Shown here: one piece after another, positions 8,374 through 15,743 of the stretch
Layout: each line of letters begins with the position of its first letter
Position numbering within the stretch: position 1 is the first letter of the stretch
Source: Methylacidimicrobium fagopyrum
GTDB lineage: Bacteria > Verrucomicrobiota > Verrucomicrobiia > Limisphaerales > UBA11358
Length of the DNA: 59,824 nucleotides
Assembly (NCBI GenBank): GCA_026225255.1
Contig: JAMFSJ010000076.1
Coordinates: 1-59,824, forward strand
Reading direction: 5' to 3'
Notes under the pieces: model-generated
Seen by the model: only the letters and a program-made list of their open reading frames with translations
Told to the model about the DNA's origin: nothing
Database searches by the model: none
Translations under genes and position numbers: made by a program

Positions 8374-9318
8374 TTAATCTGCCGTTACGTTTAAGATTTC
8401 CAAAATCCGCTGTAATTCGTCATCGCTGAAAAACGTGACTTCCAACGCGCCTTTGCCTTGGGCGTATTTCAAGTGAACTTTCGTGCCGAACTTTTCGCGC
8501 AATTTTTCTTCCAGCCGCGCGATGTTGGAATCAATCGGCACGATCGCCGGAGTTTTTCCATTGATCGTATCGCCGGAAATTTTCTGGCTGCGCGTTTGCA
8601 ACTTCGCGATCAAACCTTCCGTCTGCCGCACGTTCAAGCCTTCGCCGATGATGCGATCCGCCGCGAGCTTTTGATTTTTTTCATCCGCCAAACCGAGGAT
8701 CACCTTCGCGTGGCCGACAGAAATTTTTCCTTCGCGAATGAAGCTTTGCACGATTGCCGGCAGTTTCAGTAAACGCGTCGCGTTCGCCACCGCCGCGCGG
8801 CTTTTGCCGACTTTTACCGCGATTTCTTCCTGCGTCAGTTTAAATTGTTCCGCGAGCTGCGCATAGCCGAGTGCTTCTTCGAGCGCGTTCAGATTTTCGC
8901 GCTGCAGATTTTCAATGAGCGCGAGTTCCAATACCGAGCGATCATCCGCTTCGCGTGTGATGACGGGCACTTCCGGCAGATTCAAAAGCTGCGCCGCGCG
9001 CCAACGCCGTTCACCCGCAATCAATTCAAAAAAACCATCGCGTTCGCGCACGATGAGCGGCTGCACGATGCCTTGTTCACGAATCGAATCGGCAAGTTCG
9101 CGCAACGTTTCGGCAGAAAATTCCTTGCGCGGCTGCATCGCGGTGGGCCGGATTTTATTGAGCGGAACGCGCAAGACGCGTTCGCGATTATCCAGTGGAA
9201 CCGGTGCGCCGGGCGCGCTGTCAGTGGATGGAACGGGCGTTACGGGCGCAACTTGTCTCGGCGGTTGATTTCCGCCCAGCAATGCGCCCAGACCACGTCC
9301 CAATGCAGGTTTTGCCAT
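8374..9318 (-). CDS. parB: ParB/Spo0J chromosome-partitioning protein
   Basis: A 314-residue protein. The N-terminus MAKPALGRGLGALLGG is the classic ParB opening. The CTPase/ParB domain spans about residues 48-140, with NKIRPTAMQPRKEF, LADSIREQGIVQPL and GERRWRAAQ. A helix-turn-helix for parS binding follows (LTQEEIAVKVGKSRAAVANA), then a C-terminal dimerisation region. ParB loads at parS and spreads as a CTP-dependent clamp. Unusually, parA is not adjacent; a ParA-type gene lies about 15 kb away at 24055. No canonical parS was recognised in the window. Confidence 0.94.
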   Translation of the reverse strand: MAKPALGRGLGALLGGNQPPRQVAPVTPVPSTDSAPGAPVPLDNRERVLRVPLNKIRPTAMQPRKEFSAETLRELADSIREQGIVQPLIVRERDGFFELIAGERRWRAAQLLNLPEVPVITREADDRSVLELALIENLQRENLNALEEALGYAQLAEQFKLTQEEIAVKVGKSRAAVANATRLLKLPAIVQSFIREGKISVGHAKVILGLADEKNQKLAADRIIGEGLNVRQTEGLIAKLQTRSQKISGDTINGKTPAIVPIDSNIARLEEKLREKFGTKVHLKYAQGKGALEVTFFSDDELQRILEILNVTAD

Positions 9319-9399
9319 GCAATCAGAGTGTCGCAGGGCGGAGAAGATGTCAATTTGAAGCGCGCCGGAATCGTCAATGAAACCAGCGCGCGGACGAAT

Positions 9400-9681
9400 T
9401 TATTGCAAGGAAGAAAAATCGCCGAGCGGACGGGTGAACGTCGCGCGCGCCGGTTGGCCGATCAAGGTATCCGCCGTGGCTTTCACGCTGCCGGATGTCG
9501 CGGCGAAGGGCAGGGCGACCACGAAGACCACCGAGCCAAAAATGGTTGCCAGAAAACAGCCCGGTCGCGCCAGCACGACGTCGCCAACGACATTCAACGG
9601 ATCTTCCGAGGCACGGCTGGTGGTGACACTGCCCATGGCCATCACCCAAACACAAATGGTTATCAGTAATTTTGTTTTCAT
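9400..9681 (-). CDS. Small exported or membrane protein of unknown function
   Basis: A 93-residue protein preceded by an SD-like AAAGGTAA about six bases upstream of ATG 9681. It has an N-terminal signal peptide (residues 1-24, MKTKLLITICVWVMAMGS...RAS), a conserved-looking DPLNVVGDVVLARPGCFLAT, a second hydrophobic helix (about 43-62, IFGSVVFVVALPFAATSG) and the ending RATFTRPLGDFSSL. Similar short proteins with a xxPLGDF ending occur in other bacteria without known function. It follows a run of housekeeping genes but is not clearly in an operon with parB (81-bp gap). Confidence 0.65.
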   Translation of the reverse strand: MKTKLLITICVWVMAMGSVTTSRASEDPLNVVGDVVLARPGCFLATIFGSVVFVVALPFAATSGSVKATADTLIGQPARATFTRPLGDFSSLQ

Positions 9682-9770
9682 AAAAGTTACCTTTCATAGG
9701 AACACTGCACTCACGCCGATGGCAATTCAAGTTATTTGTGCTTCGCATTTTAAGCTGTATCTTTGCCCCC

Positions 9771-10196
9771 GTGAGTCACAAAAGCGCACGCATTGCCACG
9801 ATGATCGAGTCCTTTCGCGGACACGAATTGGACGCCCATTACCTCGGCTATTTTGACTGTTTCAACCGCCAACTTTTTTACGAGGCGCACGATGTCCTCG
9901 AAGATCTATGGCTCGCGGATAAATACGGACCGAACGGAGATTATTACAAAGGCCTCATCCAACTCGCCGGCGCCTTTGTGCATCTGCAAAAAAATCGTCT
10001 ACGCCCATCGGCCGCCTTGTTCAAGCTTGCGCGCACGAATTTCGAAAAATATCCGCCTATGCACGAACAATTGAATCTCGAAGCCGTGCAATTGATTATT
10101 GATGGCTGGCTGTTTCGCTTGGAGAAAGACGAATTCACCATCAATCCGTTGTTGCCCACGTGCGTCCCGCAACTTGCGTTGTCGAAAAAATCATGA
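9771..10196 (+). CDS. DUF309-family protein
   Basis: A 141-residue protein. GTG 9771 is preferred; ATG 9801 (MIESFRGHELDA) is also possible. The core YFDCFNRQLFYEAHDVLEDLW and YYKGLIQLAGAFVHLQKNR is the DUF309 signature: helical proteins with conserved E-A-H-D-V-L-E. The family's role is unknown. The last bases overlap the start of the CoA-binding gene (ATGA), so the two are translationally coupled. Confidence 0.8.
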   Translation: MSHKSARIATMIESFRGHELDAHYLGYFDCFNRQLFYEAHDVLEDLWLADKYGPNGDYYKGLIQLAGAFVHLQKNRLRPSAALFKLARTNFEKYPPMHEQLNLEAVQLIIDGWLFRLEKDEFTINPLLPTCVPQLALSKKS

Positions 10197-10567
10197 GCCA
10201 AAAAACCATCGCTATCATTGGCGCGTCTGCCGATCGCAGCAAATTTGGCAACAAAGCCGTGCGCGCTTTTGTGCGGCAAGGCTATGACGTTTATCCGGTG
10301 AATCCGAAAGCAGCGTTGATCGAAGGCTTGCCTGTGTTCAGTCACATCGCGGATGTTCCGGTGCGGCCAAACTTGATTAGCGTATATCTACCGCCGCCTG
10401 TGCTGTTGAAAATTCTGCCCGACATCGCCGCGCGCGGTTGCGATGAATTGTGGCTGAACCCCGGAACCGAATCCGCCGAAGTTCTGGCGGCAGCCGAACG
10501 TCTGGGCTTAAACGTCATTCAAGCCTGCAGCATCGTCGCCATCGGCCTCTCGCCCAGTGAAGTTTAA
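10193..10567 (+). CDS. CoA-binding (YccU-like) Rossmann protein
   Basis: A 124-residue protein starting at the ATG inside an ATGA overlap with the upstream stop. It is a single Rossmann-type CoA-binding domain: KTIAIIGASADRSKFGNKAVR at the N-terminus, YPVNPK, LPPPVLLKILPDIAARG and the C-terminal LNVIQACSIVAI. Family members bind CoA or acyl-CoA, but their cellular role is not settled. Length and motif order are normal. Confidence 0.85.
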   Translation: MSQKTIAIIGASADRSKFGNKAVRAFVRQGYDVYPVNPKAALIEGLPVFSHIADVPVRPNLISVYLPPPVLLKILPDIAARGCDELWLNPGTESAEVLAAAERLGLNVIQACSIVAIGLSPSEV

Positions 10568-10572
10568 ACGAC

Positions 10573-10638
10573 GGAGCGCCGATCTCCTGATCGGTTCGTT
10601 GTAATATTCAAACTTGCCGATCAGGAGATCGGCGCTCC
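10573..10638. repeat. 66-bp perfect inverted repeat, dispersed family
   Basis: Two 22-nt arms (10573-10594 and 10617-10638, GGAGCGCCGATCTCC...GATCGG and its exact complement) flank a 22-nt loop. The same left arm recurs exactly at 58395-58416, with a two-mismatch right arm at 58441-58462. A shortened relative is at 21468-21494. It could act as a bidirectional RNA hairpin after the CoA-binding gene, but there is no T-run. Confidence 0.9.
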
Positions 10639-10674
10639 CCAGCGGCTTCATTACGATTTTTTTCAACCAACCAC

Positions 10675-10720
10675 TTGACAGATTTTCTATTATTCTGTAA
10701 TTTCTGTTTAGACAGAAATT
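10675..10720 (+). promoter_or_regulatory. Promoter and operator-like palindrome upstream of the GbsR-type gene
   Basis: A TTGACA hexamer lies at 10675-10680, with a weak -10 candidate about 17 bases on (10698-10703). It is followed by a perfect palindrome AATTTCTGT-N4-ACAGAAATT (10699-10720), ending eight bases before the start of the MarR/GbsR-type regulator. Position and symmetry suggest autoregulation. The palindrome is seen directly; the regulatory role is inferred. Confidence 0.6.
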
Positions 10721-10728
10721 AAAGAAAT

Positions 10729-11262
10729 ATGAATCCGCTAAGTTCAGTCGAACAAAAGTTTATCCTGCATTGGGGCGAGATGGGCACCAAGTGGGGCATC
10801 AACCGCACTGTCGCGCAAATCCACGCGCTGCTCTACATCTCGGCCAAGCCGCTCAATGCTGAAGAAATCAGCGATGCGCTCGGTGTGGCGCGTTCCAATG
10901 TCAGCAACAGCCTCAAGGAATTGCAAGGCTGGCGCATTGTGAAGCTCATTCATGTGATGGGTGACAAGCGCGATCATTTTGAGGCGTTGCCGGACGTGTG
11001 GGAAACGTTTCGTATCGTGCTGGATGAACGCAAAAAGCGTGAGATTGACCCGACCCTCGCTGTTCTGCGCGAATGCATCGCTAAGGCTGAGGAAGATGGT
11101 GCCACCGGCAAATATACCGAGCAACGCCTGCGCGACCTCGCCGGATTTTTTGAAACCACGAACGATTGGTATGCACAGATCAGCCGGTGGCCGACGAGTG
11201 CCTTGACGAAGTTCGTGAAGCTCGGTGATAAAATTCAAAAACTGTTGGGTCTTGGCAAATGA
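10729..11262 (+). CDS. GbsR/MarR-type winged-helix transcriptional regulator
   Basis: A 177-residue protein with a winged helix-turn-helix at about residues 25-85 (WGINRTVAQIHALLYIS, PLNAEEISDALGVARSNVSN, LKELQGWRIVKLIHVMGDKR). The C-terminal half is helical (dimer-forming) and ends KLGDKIQKLLGLGK. This layout matches the GbsR branch of the MarR superfamily, which responds to small ligands in characterised members. It heads a same-strand gene set encoding membrane lipid enzymes, and a perfect palindrome sits just before its start, so local control is likely. The ligand is unknown. Confidence 0.87.
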   Translation: MNPLSSVEQKFILHWGEMGTKWGINRTVAQIHALLYISAKPLNAEEISDALGVARSNVSNSLKELQGWRIVKLIHVMGDKRDHFEALPDVWETFRIVLDERKKREIDPTLAVLRECIAKAEEDGATGKYTEQRLRDLAGFFETTNDWYAQISRWPTSALTKFVKLGDKIQKLLGLGK

Positions 11263-11318
11263 CGTAGAGGCGCGGGCGTCCCACCCGTGAGTTGAGGTTT
11301 CGTAGTGAACCAAATTTT

Positions 11319-12581
11319 GTGAACGCAACCATTCCAAATCAAGCGGTTGAAGCCGCGCGTGGCTGGGTGTTTTACGATGGCGAATGTTCGCTGTGCCTCG
11401 CCACCGTCGCCCGATTCGCGCCGCTGTTGCGTCGCCATCAATTTGATTTGGCGCCGTTACAAACGCCGTGGGTGCAACAACGGCTGGGTCTCAATGCAAA
11501 TGAGCCGCTGGCGGAGATGAAGCTGCTCGCGGCGGACGAGCAAATTTATGGCGGCGCGGACGCGTTGTTGCAGATCGCCAAGAAAATATGGTGGGCGTGG
11601 CCGTTATTCGCATTGGCGCAGATTCCTGGCGTGACGCCTTTATTCCATCTGCTTTACCGCTGGGTCGCGGCAAATCGGACGTGTGTCGGAAATGTATGCC
11701 AGATGCCCAGGAAAAATCATTTTGCTGACTACGCATGCCTGATCGCGCTGCCAACGTTGGCATTACTCGCCCGCAATGTTTTTCCTGCGTGGATATTCAT
11801 GTGGTTGCTGGCCTTCGCGATTTACTTCGGTTGCAAATGGCTGACATGGCGGCAAGCCGTGCGGCAAATGAGCAATGTGAAAACAACTTTTTCGTTCGGC
11901 TATTTATTCGGTTGGATCGGCATGGACGCGCGGAAATTTCTTGAAGTAAAACCAATCACAATCGCACTGAAACCGAGCGATTGGTTGTGGGCGACAATCA
12001 AAATTATTTTCGGCGCAACGTTGATCTGGTTCGTCACCCGTCATTTTGTTGCCACGCAACCGTTGCTTGCGGGTTGGATTGGTATGGTCGGAATCATTTT
12101 ATGCCTGCATTTCGGGTTGTTTCAATTTCTGGCGCTCGCTTGGCAACGCATTGGTGTGAACGCGCAACCTATCATGCGCGAACCATTACGGGCAACGTCG
12201 CTGGCGGACTTCTGGGGCCGACGCTGGAACGGCGCGTTTCATTTTCTCGCGAATGATTTTATTTTTCGCCGGATGTTGCGCAAATACGATGCGACGACGG
12301 CAATCTTGCTGGTGTTTCTGATTTCGGGCGTGATCCATGACCTCATTATTTCGCTGCCCGCGCATGGTGGTTATGGTTTGCCGACAACGTATTTTCTGAT
12401 CCAAGGGCTCGGCGTTATTTTTGAACGAACGCCTTTCGCGAAACAAATAGGTCTTGGGCAAGGCTGGCGTGGCTGGTTGTTTGTATTCATTTGCACCGTC
12501 GCTCCGGCCTTTTGGTTATTTCATCCACCATTCATCCAAAACGTAATCCTGCCGATGCTTCACGCCATCGGTGCAACCTGA
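11319..12581 (+). CDS. DCC-family thiol protein fused to MBOAT acyltransferase-like membrane domain
   Basis: A 420-residue protein from GTG 11319; a TTG at 11292 is also in frame. Residues about 12-130 are a DUF393/DCC domain, with the opening WVFYDGECSLCLATVARF (a C-x-x-C redox pair) and YGGADALLQIAKKIWW. From about residue 140 there are eight or so transmembrane helices ending in an MBOAT/wax-synthase-like module: LADFWGRRWNGAFHFLANDF and FLISGVIHDLIISLPAHGG, with the His expected to be catalytic. The fusion suggests a membrane O-acyltransferase with an attached redox domain. Fatty-acid desaturase and epimerase genes follow, so a lipid substrate is inferred. Confidence 0.78.
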   Translation: MNATIPNQAVEAARGWVFYDGECSLCLATVARFAPLLRRHQFDLAPLQTPWVQQRLGLNANEPLAEMKLLAADEQIYGGADALLQIAKKIWWAWPLFALAQIPGVTPLFHLLYRWVAANRTCVGNVCQMPRKNHFADYACLIALPTLALLARNVFPAWIFMWLLAFAIYFGCKWLTWRQAVRQMSNVKTTFSFGYLFGWIGMDARKFLEVKPITIALKPSDWLWATIKIIFGATLIWFVTRHFVATQPLLAGWIGMVGIILCLHFGLFQFLALAWQRIGVNAQPIMREPLRATSLADFWGRRWNGAFHFLANDFIFRRMLRKYDATTAILLVFLISGVIHDLIISLPAHGGYGLPTTYFLIQGLGVIFERTPFAKQIGLGQGWRGWLFVFICTVAPAFWLFHPPFIQNVILPMLHAIGAT

Positions 12582-12591
12582 AAGAGAAATA

Positions 12592-13017
12592 ATGAAAATA
12601 TTAAATCTGACTCTGTTGCTTCAATTCGCTGGACTGCTACATCTCGGTTTGATTTGCGCCGGGGCAATGATGCCGCGGGCGATAAACTTACGCGCCAACA
12701 TCGCGCCGTTACCGCCGATGATTCGCCAACTGTTCTGGACCTATTACGCGTTCATCGGTTTATGCTTGGTGAGCTTTGGATTGATCACGTTTATCTTCGC
12801 GCCAACGTTGGCGGCGGGCGGCGGACTGTCGCGAGCACTCTGCGTTTTCTTAACCGCGTTTTGGACAATCCGCCTGATCGCTGCGACATTTGTGTTCGAT
12901 GTGCGTCCGTATCTGACGAATCCGCTTTGGCGGCTAGGCTATTACGCGACGAATGTTGTCTTCACCTGTCTACCGATCATTTATGCGTGGGCGGCATGGA
13001 AAGGCGGTCGGCCATGA
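12592..13017 (+). CDS. Small four-helix membrane protein in the lipid operon
   Basis: A 141-residue protein starting at ATG 12592, after AAAGAGAAAT. Four hydrophobic helices are evident (about 6-24, 42-65, 78-95 and 108-130). The loop motifs AMMPRAINLRANIAPLPPMI and RQLFWTYYAFIGLC suggest a conserved helical membrane family that I cannot name. It sits between the DCC-MBOAT fusion and the desaturase and overlaps the latter by ATGA, so it belongs to the same operon. Confidence 0.72.
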   Translation: MKILNLTLLLQFAGLLHLGLICAGAMMPRAINLRANIAPLPPMIRQLFWTYYAFIGLCLVSFGLITFIFAPTLAAGGGLSRALCVFLTAFWTIRLIAATFVFDVRPYLTNPLWRLGYYATNVVFTCLPIIYAWAAWKGGRP

Positions 13018-13868
13018 ATCCAAACGCTGCTACCTTGTCGCCGATCGCCACGATTGAATGGCACGATCTCCTCACGTTGACGCCGCTCGAACGCGCGTGG
13101 GAATTATTGCTCAGCCTGCCGTGGCTGATCCTCTCGTTGATTTGTTACGCCAACGGATGGTGGTGGTTGGGATTGCCATGCTCATTTTACTTTTTTCTGA
13201 CCGGCTTGCGGCAATCGCACAATGCCCAACATTATACCATGGGTTTACCCCGAATGGTTCAAGACGTGGTTCTGTTCGCACTGAGCGTGCTGATGCTTTC
13301 TTCGATGCATGCGGTGCAAGTGACGCATATGCACCATCATCGCCATTGTTTGGACGACGAAGATGCGGAGGGCGCGACCGCTCGCTTGCCGTGGTGGCGC
13401 GCTTTGCTGGTCGGTCCATTGTTTCCCATCCGACTGCACGCAGCGGCCTGGCGGCAGGCAAAATTCCACAAGCGCATATGGATTGCCGGCGAATTATTGG
13501 GTGTGGCCGTAGTTCTTTTCGCCGTCGTTGTCAGCGTGGATTCGCTGGCGTGGCATTGGCATTTTGGCGCCATGATCGCGGGCGAATGTTTTACCGGATT
13601 TTTTGCCGTCTGGACGGTGCATCACGATTGCGGCCCGGATGAAGTCGGCCTCACGCAACGCGGGCGGTGGCTGAATTGGGTTTCTTACTCGATGTTCTTT
13701 CATGCGGAACATCACTTGTTTCCCGCCGTGCCAACGTGCCACTTATCTATCCTAGCTAAACGACTGGATGCGGTGACCGCAAAATTTGCTACCAAGCAAG
13801 TCATCGCGAACAAACTTAAATTGCCTGCAACCAAACATCGGCTGACAGCCAATTTTGAAATGCCATGA
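13014..13868 (+). CDS. Membrane fatty acid desaturase family protein
   Basis: A 284-residue integral membrane protein starting in an ATGA overlap. The di-iron histidine clusters of membrane desaturases and hydroxylases are visible: HNAQH (about residue 67), THMHHHRHC (about 103), a middle VHHDCG and the C-terminal FHAEHHLFPAVPTCHL. Between them lie four to five hydrophobic helices. These enzymes introduce double bonds or hydroxyl groups into acyl chains using O2. The exact substrate is unknown. Adjacent genes suggest modification of a membrane lipid. Confidence 0.85.
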   Translation: MNPNAATLSPIATIEWHDLLTLTPLERAWELLLSLPWLILSLICYANGWWWLGLPCSFYFFLTGLRQSHNAQHYTMGLPRMVQDVVLFALSVLMLSSMHAVQVTHMHHHRHCLDDEDAEGATARLPWWRALLVGPLFPIRLHAAAWRQAKFHKRIWIAGELLGVAVVLFAVVVSVDSLAWHWHFGAMIAGECFTGFFAVWTVHHDCGPDEVGLTQRGRWLNWVSYSMFFHAEHHLFPAVPTCHLSILAKRLDAVTAKFATKQVIANKLKLPATKHRLTANFEMP

Positions 13869-14635
13869 AATCGGCCAACACCATCAACCATCAGATGCCG
13901 CGCTTTCAATTGTCGGCCATGAGCGGCGTGATCGAGCGGCGAATGTTGATCAACTTTCGCTGTGATCGGACGGTGTTGGCGCAATTGTTGCCGCCGCCAT
14001 TTCGGCCAAAATTGATTCACGGATGGGGCGTGGCAGGCATTTGTCTGATTCGACTAGGCGGTATGCATCCCGCATTTCTGCCGCTGCCAAATTTGTTCAC
14101 CTCCGAAAATGCGGCGCATCGCATCGCGGTCGAGTGGGATGAAAATGGCGTAACGCAGGAAGGCGTTTTTGTGCCGCGTCGCGACACCAACGCGTGGTTG
14201 AATCGGATTGCTGGCGGCAAATTATTTCCCGGCATCCAGCACGCGGCAAAGTTTGAAGTCAGCGAAGCTGAAAATCATTTCAAGCTCAGGATGCGCAGTC
14301 AAGACGGCGTGGCCGCGATTGAGGTTGCGGCGCACGTGACGCCGGATTTGCCGGAGGATTCTGTTTTCAAATCTTTGACCGAGGCTTCAGAATTTTTTCG
14401 CGGCGGGGCCGTGGGTTGGTCGGCGCGAGCTGAATCAAATGATCTGGATGGCATGGAGCTGGTGTGTCGCGAATGGCGCATGGAACCCCTTGCGGTTGAG
14501 CGCGCCGAATCCAGTTTTTTTGAAAACCCAAACATATTTCCGTCAGGCTCCCTAAAATTTGATAGCGCTTTTCTCATGCGTGATATTGGTCACGAATGGC
14601 AGGCGCGCGGGCGGCTGGTTATTGCTCAAACATAA
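13865..14635 (+). CDS. DUF2071 / acetoacetate-decarboxylase-like protein
   Basis: A 256-residue soluble protein with an ATGA start overlap. The middle segment (LLPPPFRPKLIHGWGVAGICLIRL, where the small-molecule pocket lies in the acetoacetate decarboxylase fold) and VEWDENGVTQEGVFVPRRD fit DUF2071 proteins. No reaction is established for this family. Its place between a desaturase and a TIGR01777-type epimerase suggests it acts on the same lipid or a soluble intermediate. Confidence 0.75.
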   Translation: MKSANTINHQMPRFQLSAMSGVIERRMLINFRCDRTVLAQLLPPPFRPKLIHGWGVAGICLIRLGGMHPAFLPLPNLFTSENAAHRIAVEWDENGVTQEGVFVPRRDTNAWLNRIAGGKLFPGIQHAAKFEVSEAENHFKLRMRSQDGVAAIEVAAHVTPDLPEDSVFKSLTEASEFFRGGAVGWSARAESNDLDGMELVCREWRMEPLAVERAESSFFENPNIFPSGSLKFDSAFLMRDIGHEWQARGRLVIAQT

Positions 14636-14640
14636 ACACT

Positions 14641-15570
14641 ATGAAAACACGAATCATTCTTGCGGGCGGTGCGGGCTTTCTCGGTCAGGCGTTGGCAAAA
14701 ATGTTTTTGCAACGCGGTTGCGAAGTCATCGTGCTGACGCGTTCGCCGTCGGCGCGCAAAGATAAGGCGAAGGAAATTTATTGGGACGCAAAGTCGCTGG
14801 GCGATTGGGCAAAGTTGGTGGACGGCGCAGAGGTCGTTATCAATCTCGCGGGCAAATCGGTGGATTGTCGTTACACCAAAGCAAATCGCCAAGCCATCAT
14901 CGCTTCGCGCGTAGATTCGACACGTGTGCTGGGCGAGGCCATTGCGCAAAGCCAGCAACCGCCGCGCGTCTGGCTGAATTCCAGTTCCGCAACGCTTTAC
15001 AAACACACATTCACGACGCCGATGACGGAAAGTGGCGAAATCGGGGCGACGCCAGAAGCGCACGACGCTTTTTCCATCGAAGTCATCGAGCGCTGGGAAC
15101 GCGCGCTGAACGAAGCGCCGACGCCGAACACGCGCAAAGTGGCGCTGCGCATCACGTTGGTTTTCGGCAAGGAAGGCGGCGTGTTTCCAGTGTTGCAACG
15201 ACTCGCGCGTTTTCGTTTGGGCGGCGCGCTGGGTAGCGGCAAACAATTTGTTTCGTGGATTCATCTCGAAGATTTTTGTCGCGCGGTGGAATGGATTATC
15301 GCCAAATACGATTTGAGCGGGCCGATTAATTTGGCCGCGCCGAATCCGTTGCCAAATCGCGAAACGATGCGACTCATTCGCGAAAGTTGTGGCGTGCCGT
15401 CCGGTTTGCCCGCGACGGAATGGATGTTGGAAATCGGTGCGTTTTTTCTACGAACGGAAACGGAATTGCTATTAAAAAGCCGTTACGTTGTGCCCAGAAA
15501 ATTGGTGGCTTCCGGTTTTGAATTTCAATTTGCGGAACTGCCCGAGGCATTGAAAAATTTAAATCTTTAA
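14641..15570 (+). CDS. TIGR01777-type epimerase (YfcH-like SDR)
   Basis: A 309-residue protein starting at ATG 14641. It has a Rossmann N-terminus RIILAGGAGFLGQALAKMF, VVINLAGKSVDCRYTKANR, the SSATLY region and a DUF1731-type C-terminus (LLKSRYVVPRKLVASGFEF). It belongs to the extended short-chain dehydrogenase family. Substrates are unknown for most TIGR01777 members. It is the last gene of the same-strand set that begins with the GbsR-type regulator. Confidence 0.87.
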   Translation: MKTRIILAGGAGFLGQALAKMFLQRGCEVIVLTRSPSARKDKAKEIYWDAKSLGDWAKLVDGAEVVINLAGKSVDCRYTKANRQAIIASRVDSTRVLGEAIAQSQQPPRVWLNSSSATLYKHTFTTPMTESGEIGATPEAHDAFSIEVIERWERALNEAPTPNTRKVALRITLVFGKEGGVFPVLQRLARFRLGGALGSGKQFVSWIHLEDFCRAVEWIIAKYDLSGPINLAAPNPLPNRETMRLIRESCGVPSGLPATEWMLEIGAFFLRTETELLLKSRYVVPRKLVASGFEFQFAELPEALKNLNL

Positions 15571-15743
15571 GGCGTGTTAACCCAAAAGCGCAGGGCCTCA
15601 ACCCTCCGGGCAAAGCCGCCCCCGCCGCGCTCCGGAATTTTGTGGCCAGCTCGAAACAACGAATTGCCTCGACTGGAAGCGGCAGTGGATTTATTAAAAG
15701 CGGACAGTCGTCTGCGAATGACGTGTTGCCTGAGTCTCACATT

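Noticed and set aside
10573..10638. The inverted repeat as an intrinsic terminator of the CoA-binding gene
   Set aside because: The hairpin is long, but no T-run follows on either side; it is treated as a dispersed repeat.
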